This document shows positions 27,033 to 35,922 of a stretch of DNA of 64,000 bases, piece after piece. The position numbers and the translations under genes were made by a program. Positions within the stretch are counted from its first letter, which is position 1; every line of letters begins with the position of its first letter. This DNA comes from CAZXGD01 sp046350455 (GTDB lineage: Bacteria > Planctomycetota > Phycisphaerae > Phycisphaerales > SM1A02): the NCBI GenBank assembly GCA_046350455.1, contig JAXMAM010000006.1:1-64000 (forward strand). Direction: 5' to 3'. The notes beneath the pieces were generated by a model. That model did not search any database. It was given only the letters and a program-made list of their open reading frames with translations, and had not been told where the DNA came from.

Positions 27033-27613
27033 TATTCCATGATCTTGTCGATCAGGCCGTACTCCAGCATCTCCTGCGCGGTGAGCCACTTGTCGCGCTC
27101 GCAGTCGTCGTGGATCTTGCTCACGGGCTGGCCGGTGTTCTCGCTGTACAGCTTGTAGATGCGCTCGCGCATCCGCAGGATGTGCTTGGCGTGGATCTCC
27201 AGGTCTGTGGCCTGGCCCTCGATCACGCCCGGAATCAGCGGCTGGTGCATCAGATTCTCAGCATGCGGAAGCGCGAACCGCTTGCCCTTGGTGCCGCTGC
27301 ACGCGATCACGCTGCCCATGCTGGCCGCCTGACCAATGATGTACGTGGCCACCGGGCACGGCACAAAGCGCATGGTGTCCACGATGCCCAGGCCCGCGCT
27401 CACGCTGCCGCCAGGGCTGTTCACGTACATGCTGATCTCGGCCTTGGGGTCTTCGTTGGCCAGGAACAGCAGCTGCGCCACCACCAGATTGGCCATCGTG
27501 TCGGACACGCCGCCACCCACGAAGATGATGCGGTCGTTCAGCAGGCGGCTGAAGATGTCGTAGGCGCGCTCGCCGCGGCCAGTCTTCTCGATGACGATGG
27601 GAATGAGGGTCAT
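27032..27613 (-). CDS. clpP: ATP-dependent Clp protease proteolytic subunit (paralogue 1)
   Basis: 193 residues, standard ClpP length without a propeptide. The serine-protease triad is intact: Ser98 in GQAASMGS, His123 in ENLMHQP and Asp170 in HDDCERD. ClpP forms a barrel of two heptamers fed by ClpA/C/X unfoldases. Its start overlaps the stop of the second clpP (ATGA), and it is the last of three coupled clpP genes. No clpX or clpA is in the window. It is more like paralogue 2 than paralogue 3 (both have ENLMHQ and LEYGLID). Confidence 0.95.
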   Translation of the reverse strand: MTLIPIVIEKTGRGERAYDIFSRLLNDRIIFVGGGVSDTMANLVVAQLLFLANEDPKAEISMYVNSPGGSVSAGLGIVDTMRFVPCPVATYIIGQAASMGSVIACSGTKGKRFALPHAENLMHQPLIPGVIEGQATDLEIHAKHILRMRERIYKLYSENTGQPVSKIHDDCERDKWLTAQEMLEYGLIDKIME

Positions 27614-28353
27614 GCGTTGTCCTTGCCGGCAGGTTCCGGCATCCTGTCAATGATCCGGTCGATCAGGCCGTACTCCAGCATTTCATCCGAGGTGAGCCAG
27701 AGGTCGCGGTCGCAGTCCTGCGCAATCTGCGCCTCCGACTTGCCCGTGGCATCCGCGTACAGCCGGTTGCACATGTCTTCCACGCGCACCATCTGCCGCG
27801 TGAAGACCTCGAGATCAGTCGCTTGTCCTTCGAACCCGCCAATGCGCCCCTGATGCATCAGGTTCTCCGCATGCCGCAGCGCCATGCGCCGGCCCTTGGT
27901 GCCACAGCACGCAATCAGGCTGGCCATGCTGGCTGCCTGCCCCACGATGTACGTGGCCACCGGGCACTTCACAAAGCGCATGGTGTCAATGATGGCCAGC
28001 CCCGCGGTGATCGAGCCACCTGGGCTGTTCACGTACAGGCTGATCTCCGCCTTCGCGTCCTCGTTGGACAAAAAGAGAATCTGGGCGCACACCACGTCGG
28101 CCAGGCGTCCGGTGACAGCGCCGCCCATGAACACCACGCGGTCGCGCAGCAGGCGGCTGTAGATGTCCACCAGCTCTTCGCTCTTGCCACGCTTGTCCAC
28201 CACCAGAGGCACGGGGCCGCGGGGATCGTCGTCCTCGTCGTCGTCGTGCGCATGCACAGCGGCGTGCAGCTGCGCCGCGCTGAGCCCATGCTGGCTCCAG
28301 AGCGGGTGCGCGCGCAGGCTGCGCAGGGATCGCTGGTGCGGATTCCGGCTCAC
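27610..28353 (-). CDS. clpP: ATP-dependent Clp protease proteolytic subunit (paralogue 2, extended N-terminus)
   Basis: 247 residues: a ClpP core with a triad of Ser142 (GQAASMAS), His167 (ENLMHQG) and Asp213 (AQDCDRD), preceded by about 45 extra residues including an acidic run DDDEDDD (37-43). The extension is too long to be a normal propeptide and could affect gating or assembly. The final 10 residues (RMPEPAGKDN) are a short tail absent from paralogue 1. It overlaps both neighbours by 4 bases. Mixed barrels with the other two subunits are likely but not shown. Confidence 0.92.
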   Translation of the reverse strand: MSRNPHQRSLRSLRAHPLWSQHGLSAAQLHAAVHAHDDDEDDDPRGPVPLVVDKRGKSEELVDIYSRLLRDRVVFMGGAVTGRLADVVCAQILFLSNEDAKAEISLYVNSPGGSITAGLAIIDTMRFVKCPVATYIVGQAASMASLIACCGTKGRRMALRHAENLMHQGRIGGFEGQATDLEVFTRQMVRVEDMCNRLYADATGKSEAQIAQDCDRDLWLTSDEMLEYGLIDRIIDRMPEPAGKDNA

Positions 28354-29030
28354 TTCTTGGACTTGTCCGGGAAGGTGGGAATCTCGTCCACCAGGCCGTA
28401 GGCCTTGGCTTCTTCAGCGCTGAAGTACTTGTCGCGCTCAGCATCCTTGGCGATGCGCTCCACTGGCTGGCCGCAGGACAGCGCCAGAATCTCGTTCAGC
28501 TGGCGCTTCATCTTCAGGATCATCTCGGCCTGGATCTGGATGTCGGACGTCTGTCCGCCCACGCCGCCGTAGGGCTGATGGATCATCACCTTGGCGTGCG
28601 GCAGGATGAAGCGCTTGCCCTTCTGGCCAGCAGCCAGCAGCACCGCGCCGCCGGAGTACGCGCGGCCAATGCAGTACGTCGCCACCTCGCTGCTGATGAA
28701 GCGCATGGTGTCGTAGATGGCCAGCGTGTCATCCACCGCGCCACCTGGACTGTTGATGTAGAAGTTGATCTCCTGGCCGCGCTTCTGGTTCTCCAGGTAC
28801 AGCATCTGCATGATCACCCGGGCCGCGCTGGCATGGTTGATCTCGCCGATGAGGAAGACCACCCGGTTCTCCAGCAGCAGCTCGTCAATGGTCATCTCGC
28901 GGGTGCGCTGGTACGCCACGCTGGCCATGAGGTCTGGCCGAATCATGTCGCGGCCGATGCCGGCCGCTGCAAGAGTCTCTGGGGTGGCTGGCATGCCGCC
29001 GTGGATTCCGTTCGGGTAGCTCAGGTGCAT
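28350..29030 (-). CDS. clpP: ATP-dependent Clp protease proteolytic subunit (paralogue 3)
   Basis: 226 residues from an ATG with a good AGAGGAT site upstream; it is the first gene of the clpP operon. The triad is Ser126, His151 (KVMIHQP) and Asp196 (AKDAERD). The surroundings of the Ser read GRAYSGGAV, where most ClpPs have GQAAS(M/A)G, so a Tyr sits next to the nucleophile. The core otherwise keeps YINSPGGAV and SAEEAKAYGLVDEI. About 45 residues before the conserved core form an N-terminal extension. The start codon faces the outer-membrane barrel gene across 133 bases, where the operon promoter should be. Confidence 0.92.
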   Translation of the reverse strand: MHLSYPNGIHGGMPATPETLAAAGIGRDMIRPDLMASVAYQRTREMTIDELLLENRVVFLIGEINHASAARVIMQMLYLENQKRGQEINFYINSPGGAVDDTLAIYDTMRFISSEVATYCIGRAYSGGAVLLAAGQKGKRFILPHAKVMIHQPYGGVGGQTSDIQIQAEMILKMKRQLNEILALSCGQPVERIAKDAERDKYFSAEEAKAYGLVDEIPTFPDKSKK

Positions 29031-29163
29031 TCGAATCCTCTTGAGGGAAGCGCTGATCCGTGGACGAGCGATCATAGGTCCGCCAGCGACCCCGCTGCGG
29101 GCATACCGGGCGTTCATCGGCGGCGCTGGCCCAGGACTTCAGCCAGACCGTAGGATCCCCGCC

Positions 29164-30312
29164 ATGAATCGCCCCACGTTGCCCACTGCTGCGCTCGCTG
29201 CTGCCGCTGCATTGACGCTGGCCCCCGCAGGACTTGCGGACTCCTTCACCTGGCCAGACCCGCCGGCGCCCGGCACGCAGCCGGCCTCGCAGCCAGCCAG
29301 CGCGCCGCTGCAGGTGCCAGAGGGCGGCTCGCAGTCGCAGGGCGGCGGCGCTGTGGTGACTGGTGGCGGCTCCAGCGCTGGCAACGGCGCGGCAGCGGGC
29401 AACAGTGCTGCTGCCGGCAACGGCGCTGCGGCAGGCAGCCAGCCCACCACGGTGGCTGAGGCCATCCACCCCGAGCCACAGCCAGCCTTCACGGTGAGCG
29501 GCGGCTACCTGCACCAGTTCTGGGCGGACAGCGACAACGGCGCGCAGATGAGCGCGGACCGCTTCTATGCGTCGTTCGGTGCGCGCCTGCTGAAGACCGA
29601 GGACTTCTCGCTCAGCATGGCCATGAGCTACGAGTTCGACTGGTACCACTGGCAGGGCCGCAGCACGCTGGGCGTGCGCGACCCCTTCGGCAGCGTGAAC
29701 CTGTTTGCGCTGCAGCTGCGCGGTGCGTACAAGCTGGGCGATCAGTTCACCATCGGCGTGGGCGGCATCTTTGGCATCGCTGGCGAGACCAACGCCGACG
29801 TGGGTGATTCGATCTATGGCGGCGGCATCGCCACCTTTGCATGGACGCCAAGCGAGAAGCTCACGCTGGGCATCGGCCTGCTGGGCGTCACTCAGATCGA
29901 GGACGATCCGCTCATCATTCCGGTGCCTGTCATTGACTGGAAGTTCGACAAGGAGTGGTCCATCAGCACCATGCGCCGGCCTCCGGCCAGCCCGTTTGTG
30001 GGCCTGGATCTGTGCTTTGATCCAGAGGGCTCCAACCTGGACTTCCGCGTGGGCGTGGCGTGGCAGCAGCGCCGCTTCCGCCTGGGCAACAGCAACGTGG
30101 CCTCCATCAACAACGGCGTGGGCGAGGACCAGAGCTGGGCCATGCTGTTTGCCTTTGGCTACAAGTTCAGCAGCAGCTTCCGAGTGGATGTTGTCACCGG
30201 CTTCAACTTCTACGAGAAGCTGCAGCTGGAGAACAGCCAGGGTGGCCAGCCGCGCGACGTGACGGTGGACCCCAGCGGCCTGCTGGGCGTCTTTGCCACG
30301 TTCAAGTTCTGA
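29164..30312 (+). CDS. Outer-membrane beta-barrel protein (DUF6268-like)
   Basis: 382 residues. A signal peptide (AALAAAAALTLAPAGLADS) is followed by a low-complexity Ser/Gly/Ala/Asn segment to about residue 100, then by alternating amphipathic strands (FSLSMAMSYEFDWYHW, LFALQLRGAYKLGDQFTIGVG, LTLGIGLLGVTQIED, FRVDVVTGFNFYEKLQL). It ends GVFATFKF with the C-terminal Phe that outer-membrane proteins use for BAM recognition. The pattern resembles DUF6268 barrels found in planctomycetes; the substrate is unknown. It is divergent from the clpP operon. Confidence 0.75.
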   Translation: MNRPTLPTAALAAAAALTLAPAGLADSFTWPDPPAPGTQPASQPASAPLQVPEGGSQSQGGGAVVTGGGSSAGNGAAAGNSAAAGNGAAAGSQPTTVAEAIHPEPQPAFTVSGGYLHQFWADSDNGAQMSADRFYASFGARLLKTEDFSLSMAMSYEFDWYHWQGRSTLGVRDPFGSVNLFALQLRGAYKLGDQFTIGVGGIFGIAGETNADVGDSIYGGGIATFAWTPSEKLTLGIGLLGVTQIEDDPLIIPVPVIDWKFDKEWSISTMRRPPASPFVGLDLCFDPEGSNLDFRVGVAWQQRRFRLGNSNVASINNGVGEDQSWAMLFAFGYKFSSSFRVDVVTGFNFYEKLQLENSQGGQPRDVTVDPSGLLGVFATFKF

Positions 30313-30382
30313 GCAACCGCATCAGGCGCAGCTCTTCAACGCGCCGACGCCAGTGGGTTGCGTCGCGCGGACACCCATCCAT

Positions 30383-32248
30383 TCACCCGTCCAGCCGCTC
30401 GCGCAGCGTGGACGCGCGCTGCGTGCGCGCGCGCAGCGCAGCCTCAAGCACTGCGCGCGTGGCCACGATGGTGACCTTGCCCTCCGCAGTCGCGCGCCAG
30501 CGGGTGAGCGCGGTGTAGACCAGCTCGCGGGTCAGCACGGGGCTCGCCTGTTCTGGCAGCACCAGCCCCAGAGACTGGTACTCGCTGCCCTGGCTCTTGT
30601 GCACGGTGAGCGCGTACGCCGGCGCATGCTCTGGGAGGAGCTCTGCACGAATGCTGCGTCCGCCATCAAAATGCGCCCACACTGTGCCATCCGCTGCAGC
30701 ACAGAGGACGCCCACGTCTCCGTTCCACAGACCCTGATCCGGCGAGTTGCGCAGCACGATGACCGGCGTGCCATCGGCGCGCGCGCCCCGCTGCAGGGTG
30801 CGGTTGATCTCCTGCGCTCCACCCGGGCCACGGCTGTGCGCGCAGAGCAGCGCAAATCGGCCGAGCGCCAGCAGGCGCTCCTCTGGAGTGCCGGCCGGAA
30901 CAGCGTGCGCTGCCGCCAGCGCAGCAGCCACCTGCGTGGTGGTGCCGGGCCGGGGCTCTGCCAGCTGCACCTGCGAGCGCACTTCAGGATCTTTGTCCAG
31001 CAGCTGAAGCGCCACCAGCGCGCCGCTGCTGTCCGCCGCACCGGTGCGCACCGCCTCAGCCAGGCGCCCCAGTCCGCCGCTGACTGGGAAGCGCCTGCTG
31101 GCCACCAGCCGAGTGGTGACGCACGCAGGCCGCGCTGCGCCGTCCGCGGTGATGTCTGCCAGCACGCTGCCTGCCTCGGCGCTCTGCAGCTGGTCGCGGT
31201 CGCCCAGAATGACGAGACGCGCGTGTGGCCCCACAGCGTGGCACAGCGCGCGCATGAGCGGCAGCGACACCATGCTTGCCTCATCCAGCACCACCACGTC
31301 CGCGTCCAGCGGGTGCGCTGCATTGCGGCGGAAGCGCCACGCGCCAGAAGGATCTGGCTGGAGAGCAGCGTGCACGGTGGACGCGCACCCCTGCAGGCCA
31401 GCCACCTGCGCCAGCGCGCTCTGGAGCGCTGCTGCGCCCGCTGGCCACGCGTTCGCCAGCGCCCGCACGCGCGATGGAAGTTCCTGCGCGGCAGACGCCA
31501 TGCCGGCATCCAGCCTGCGCGCTGCCTTGCCGGTGGGCGCCAGCAGCGCCACCCGCAGCGGGCGCGCGAGAGCACCTGCACCGCGCTCCGCCTCACCCTG
31601 CGCCCCACCCGCACTGCCCAGCGCGTGGGCTGTGGCCAGCAGCAGGAGGAGCCGCGCCACCACATACGTCTTGCCAGTGCCCGGGCCGCCTGTGATCACG
31701 CTGAGCCGCGCACCCAGCGAAGCCCGCACCGCCGCCGACTGCTCTGGCGGCGAGCGCTCTGGGAACGCTGCGGCAAGCAGCTGCTGCAGGCGATCCTCTG
31801 GCAAGGAATCCAGCGTCCCTGGCTGACCAGCCGCACGCAGCCACTGCGCCAAGGCCACTTCGTCCTCCCACAGCCGGCGCAGGTACAGACGGCGCTTCTC
31901 CAGCACCAGGAGATCACCCGGCTGGGGCGTGGCGCGCAGCAGCCCAGATTTCTCAAGCGCGGGCAGATGTCCAGCGTGGCTCATCGTGGCAGCGCCTTCG
32001 CCTGCTGCGCCCTGCTGGTGCAGCACCACTGGGGCGTCAAAGTCAAGGAACGAATGCCCCTGCGCACTCCGCACCAGGAGCAGCGCAGCACACTCTTCCA
32101 GAGCAGCGCGCACCGCAGCGGACGCACCGGGGTCGCCCTCTGTACGGCCCTGCGCAGTCAGCAGGCGCGCGCAGCGGGCGCCAAACTCGCGCGCAGCAGT
32201 GTCAAGCACCGCGCTGCGCACCGCCTGCCCTTCTGGTGCTGGGCTCAT
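30383..32248 (-). CDS. recD: Exodeoxyribonuclease V alpha subunit RecD
   Basis: 621 residues (E. coli RecD 608). A 5'-3' superfamily-1 helicase: Walker A TGGPGTGKT, motif Ia LLAPTGKAARRL, Walker B VVVLDEASMVSLPLM, motif III ILGDRDQLQSAEAG, and the C-terminal motifs YALTVHKSQGSEY and VYTALTR. The start overlaps the recB stop (ATGA). With RecB and RecC it resects double-strand breaks and hands the 3' end to RecA. The longer open frame upstream of the chosen start lies within recB and is discarded. Confidence 0.95.
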   Translation of the reverse strand: MSPAPEGQAVRSAVLDTAAREFGARCARLLTAQGRTEGDPGASAAVRAALEECAALLLVRSAQGHSFLDFDAPVVLHQQGAAGEGAATMSHAGHLPALEKSGLLRATPQPGDLLVLEKRRLYLRRLWEDEVALAQWLRAAGQPGTLDSLPEDRLQQLLAAAFPERSPPEQSAAVRASLGARLSVITGGPGTGKTYVVARLLLLLATAHALGSAGGAQGEAERGAGALARPLRVALLAPTGKAARRLDAGMASAAQELPSRVRALANAWPAGAAALQSALAQVAGLQGCASTVHAALQPDPSGAWRFRRNAAHPLDADVVVLDEASMVSLPLMRALCHAVGPHARLVILGDRDQLQSAEAGSVLADITADGAARPACVTTRLVASRRFPVSGGLGRLAEAVRTGAADSSGALVALQLLDKDPEVRSQVQLAEPRPGTTTQVAAALAAAHAVPAGTPEERLLALGRFALLCAHSRGPGGAQEINRTLQRGARADGTPVIVLRNSPDQGLWNGDVGVLCAAADGTVWAHFDGGRSIRAELLPEHAPAYALTVHKSQGSEYQSLGLVLPEQASPVLTRELVYTALTRWRATAEGKVTIVATRAVLEAALRARTQRASTLRERLDG

Positions 32249-35200
32249 GCGCCACCTCCGCGGAACATCTGATCCATCTGCTCCACCAGCGCCTCGGTGG
32301 GCCGATGCGAAAACACACCAGACCCAGCTGGCAGTCCTTCGCCCATCGCGCGTACATACAGATAGAGCGCGCCGCCAAAGTGCGTGGCGTAGCTGTAGCC
32401 GGGCACGCGCGTGCGCAGCCACCGATGCACTGCCAGCACATACAGGTGGTACTGCAGCACATACTGGCTGGACAGCATGGATTCCTGGATGCGCTCAGGC
32501 GTGAATGCCTCCACGGTGGTGCCCAGCGCGTTGGTCTTGTAGTCCAGCACAAACCATCGCCCCTGCCAGCAGCACACCAGGTCAATGAACCCCACCAGGT
32601 GGCCGCGCAGCGCTGGCGCATCCAGCTGCGCGCACAGCGGGGCGTACCGTGCGGTCCATTCATCTCCCTGTCGGAAGGCGCTGGCCAGCGCAGCCACCGT
32701 CACCGGGCGCTCCCCACCAGCAGGCAGCAGGAACGCCAGCTCAGCACGTGCACCGCTGGCGGCGAGCTCCGCCAGCGTGGCGGCGCCGGTGTCCACGCCG
32801 CGCACTGGTCCTGCCAGCAATCGCTGCTGCGCCATGCTGCGCAGGCCAGCGGCAAGCGCCGGCGCGTCGCACGCACCACCATCCGCCGCACACATTCGCT
32901 CCACCATGGCTGCAAAGTGCGCAGCGCCCGCAGCGCCAGCAGTGCCCGCGGCGCCCGCAGTGCCCATGCCGTGCTGCAGGCCATCCTGCAGGATGCGGTG
33001 CACCAGGTCACCGTAGGCGGGACCCGCAGGCAGGGTGCGGCGCGAGAGCAGTGGCGCCAGCGCCGCTGTGCCTGCACCACCAGCTGCCTCGCCCTGCTGC
33101 GCATCGTCCACGCGCACGCGGAGCTCGCCAAAGGCCTCGTGCGCTCCGGCCGTCAATCCAGAGAAGCTGGTGGTGCGCGCTGCGGAGGGCAGCGGCTGGC
33201 TGACATCCAGCGCACTCACCAGGCGTGGCGCCGCGCTCGCAGGCGTCCAGCGCTCTGCCGTGGCCTGAGGCAGCCGCTCGATCACCACAGCGCCAGCGCG
33301 TCCATCCTGGGAGGCGCGCGCCTGCAAGGCCTGCAGGTCACGCAGCATCGCACCAGGGTCCTTCAGCGCGGCCTTGGCATGTGCGATGGCGCTGTCCCGG
33401 TCGGCCGCCTGGCGGCCATGCAGCACCTGTGCCAGCGGCGACGCTGCATTGCCCTGCCCCGATGCGCTGGCCCACACCACATTGCACCGGTGACGCGCAC
33501 GCGTCAGCGCCACGTACAGCACGCGGAACTGCTCCGTGGCGCTGCGGTCCACATGCTCCTTCTCTGCCTGGTCCCGCAGGGTGCCAGCCACCGCCAGCAC
33601 GCGCTCCGCACCCGTGCCCGCTGGGAACGCATCGTCCGGACGCGGCGTGTCAGACCACCTGCCAACTGCATACGAAGGCAGCCACACCACCGGCCATTCC
33701 AGCCCCTTGGCGCGGTGCATGGTGAGCACCTCCACTGCAGCGCCGTCGCTCTCTACGCGCTGCAGGTTGGGCTCGGCGCCCTCGCCATCTGGGCCGCCGT
33801 CGGTGCGCGCAGCCAGCATGATGTCGGCCAGCTCGCCTGCGGTGCGCACGCCCGTGCGCCATGCATCGCCCAGCATCTCTGCCAGGTGCAGCAGGTTGGT
33901 CACCGACCGCTCGCCCCCCATGCGTGACAGCAGCCGCACGCGCGCCGGCTCAAGCCCGGGCAGCGCGCTGCCATCCAGCAGCTGCCGCACCCACGGAACA
34001 GGCCCGCCCTGCTCAAGGGCCGCGCGCATCGCCAGCACCCAGGTGGCCACCGCAGCATCAGCCTTTGGATCACGCGCGATCAACGCCTCTGCGTTCACGC
34101 CCGCCACCTCGGTGGCCGCAGCGGCCCGGCGCCGGCGCACGCTGGATGGCTCCGCCACAGCCCCCAGCACCCGCGCCAGCTCGTCGGCCTCTGTGGTGTC
34201 CCACACGCTCTCCTGCGTGCGCGACACAGATGGAATGCCCTTGCGGCGCAGCGCGGCCTGCATCATGTCCACACTTCGGTTGCGGCGCATGAGCACGGCA
34301 AAGTCGCCTGGTCCCACAGGCCGCTCGCGGTGTCCGTCCTTCACTCGCAGTCCGGCAGCCAGCTCCAGGCGGATGGACTCTGCCACCCGCTCCAGCATCT
34401 CGAACTCGCTCAGCTCGCCAGCGTCATCCTCATCATCCTGCGCAGGTGGTGGCTGATACAGCACCCGCAGCGCGCTGGCGCCCTTGCCATCTGGCCCAAG
34501 GAGGCGTGCCTCCTGGTGTCTTGCGTTCAGGCGCTGCAGCGTGATGTCCGGCATCCTTCCAGCAGCGCCGCCCAGCCTGCCATCCACGGAGAGCAGCGCA
34601 TCCACAGCATCCAGCAGCGGTCGGTCTGTGCGCCAGCTGGTGTCCAGCGTCTGCGTGGTGCCGCGGAACGCAGGTGGGCGCGTGGCCTCCAGATACATCT
34701 CAAGATCTGCACCGCGGAAGAGATAGATGGACTGCTTTGGATCTCCGATGAAGCACACCCGGCACTCATCGCCCTCAAAGAGCTCGCGGAAGATCTGGCA
34801 CTGCACTGCGTCGGTGTCCTGGAACTCGTCCACCAGGACCACCTTGTATCGCTGGCGCACGGCCTGCTTCAACGCGGCTGCCGCTGGACCGCGCAGCGCA
34901 GCGTGCACGTCCAGCAGCATGTCCTGGAACGTCATGACGCCTTCGCGCCGACGCCTTGCCTCCAGCGCTGCGCGGAACTCATGCGCCAGCTGCACGCGCG
35001 CTGCATCCACCTGCTGCTGCTCCAGCGCCACCAGCGCGCGGGCGCGATCCATGATGGCCTGCCCGATCGCAGCGTGCGCGTCGCGGTGGCTGGCATGCTT
35101 GACTGGCGTCGCCTTCACCATGTCCTGCACGAACTCGTCGCCTGGGTAGGTTGCGTGCAGCGCCTGCAGCCACGCATGCACGGCACGCTGGCGCTCGCCG

Positions 35201-35922
35201 CCGGCCTCTGGCATGTCCAGCCTCTGCATCAGCTGCTTCAGATCCTTGCAGCACCTGCGGTTGGCCATCAACCGCTCAGTCATCTGCTGCAGTGGGAGCC
35301 CGCGAGCGGCCGCGGCCGCCTCCTGCACCAGCGCTGCCACGGCTTCATGAGGGTCTGCCTGGCCGGGCGCGTCAGACGCGCCACCCGCTGGCACAAGGGG
35401 CAGCTCCAGATGCTGCATGACCGACTTGGCCAGCGCACTCGCGGCCGCTGCATCGAGCGCCGGCGCGCGCCTGGCCGCGATCCGCGCCCACGCGTCGGCC
35501 AGCGCTGCTTCGCGCAGCTGTGCTGCGTCCTCCACCAGCGTGCGCCCCATATCCACGTTTGCCTCAAACGGCAGCTCTGCCAGCACGCGCCGGCAGAATC
35601 CGTGGATGGTGCTGATGGTCGCTTGGTCCAGATCGTGCGCGGCGCGCTGCAGCCGCTCCACGCGCTCGGCACGTTGCGCAGCGTCTGCGCTGCGCAGGTA
35701 GTCGCTGTCATCGCCCGCCATCTCCAGCAGGCGCGAGCGGATGCGGTGCCGCAGCTCGCTGGCTGCAGCCTCTGTGAAGGTGGTCACCAGCATCTGCCTG
35801 ATCGGCAGCCCCTCCTCCGCCACCAGTCGGCCCACCAGCGTGCTGATGGTGTACGTCTTGCCTGTGCCAGCGCTGGCCTCCACCACCAGGTTCTGCGCCA
35901 GATCCCAGGTGAGCACGCTCAT
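32245..35922 (-). CDS. recB: Exodeoxyribonuclease V beta subunit RecB (helicase-nuclease)
   Basis: 1225 residues (E. coli 1180). It has the N-terminal UvrD-like helicase: Walker A VEASAGTGKTYT (residues 15-26), TTFTEAAASELRHRIR, and Walker B VVLVDEFQDTDAVQ with IGDPKQSIYLFRGAD. Later come MHRAKGLEWPVVWLP and LYVALTRARHRCNVVWA. The C-terminal nuclease shows GFIDLV and DYKTN (about residues 1111-1131), the metal-binding Asp and Lys of the RecB nuclease. Its start overlaps the recC stop by 4 bases and its stop overlaps the recD start. A low-complexity GTAGAAGTAGAAGA stretch lies before the nuclease domain. Confidence 0.97.
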   Translation of the reverse strand: MSVLTWDLAQNLVVEASAGTGKTYTISTLVGRLVAEEGLPIRQMLVTTFTEAAASELRHRIRSRLLEMAGDDSDYLRSADAAQRAERVERLQRAAHDLDQATISTIHGFCRRVLAELPFEANVDMGRTLVEDAAQLREAALADAWARIAARRAPALDAAAASALAKSVMQHLELPLVPAGGASDAPGQADPHEAVAALVQEAAAAARGLPLQQMTERLMANRRCCKDLKQLMQRLDMPEAGGERQRAVHAWLQALHATYPGDEFVQDMVKATPVKHASHRDAHAAIGQAIMDRARALVALEQQQVDAARVQLAHEFRAALEARRRREGVMTFQDMLLDVHAALRGPAAAALKQAVRQRYKVVLVDEFQDTDAVQCQIFRELFEGDECRVCFIGDPKQSIYLFRGADLEMYLEATRPPAFRGTTQTLDTSWRTDRPLLDAVDALLSVDGRLGGAAGRMPDITLQRLNARHQEARLLGPDGKGASALRVLYQPPPAQDDEDDAGELSEFEMLERVAESIRLELAAGLRVKDGHRERPVGPGDFAVLMRRNRSVDMMQAALRRKGIPSVSRTQESVWDTTEADELARVLGAVAEPSSVRRRRAAAATEVAGVNAEALIARDPKADAAVATWVLAMRAALEQGGPVPWVRQLLDGSALPGLEPARVRLLSRMGGERSVTNLLHLAEMLGDAWRTGVRTAGELADIMLAARTDGGPDGEGAEPNLQRVESDGAAVEVLTMHRAKGLEWPVVWLPSYAVGRWSDTPRPDDAFPAGTGAERVLAVAGTLRDQAEKEHVDRSATEQFRVLYVALTRARHRCNVVWASASGQGNAASPLAQVLHGRQAADRDSAIAHAKAALKDPGAMLRDLQALQARASQDGRAGAVVIERLPQATAERWTPASAAPRLVSALDVSQPLPSAARTTSFSGLTAGAHEAFGELRVRVDDAQQGEAAGGAGTAALAPLLSRRTLPAGPAYGDLVHRILQDGLQHGMGTAGAAGTAGAAGAAHFAAMVERMCAADGGACDAPALAAGLRSMAQQRLLAGPVRGVDTGAATLAELAASGARAELAFLLPAGGERPVTVAALASAFRQGDEWTARYAPLCAQLDAPALRGHLVGFIDLVCCWQGRWFVLDYKTNALGTTVEAFTPERIQESMLSSQYVLQYHLYVLAVHRWLRTRVPGYSYATHFGGALYLYVRAMGEGLPAGSGVFSHRPTEALVEQMDQMFRGGGA

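Noticed and set aside
27610..29030. Second and third clpP as pseudogenes
   Set aside because: Both keep Ser, His and Asp of the triad and all core motifs, with no frameshift.
30293..32272. 659-codon plus-strand open frame opposite recD
   Set aside because: RecD motifs on the other strand are unambiguous; this frame has no motif or start signal.
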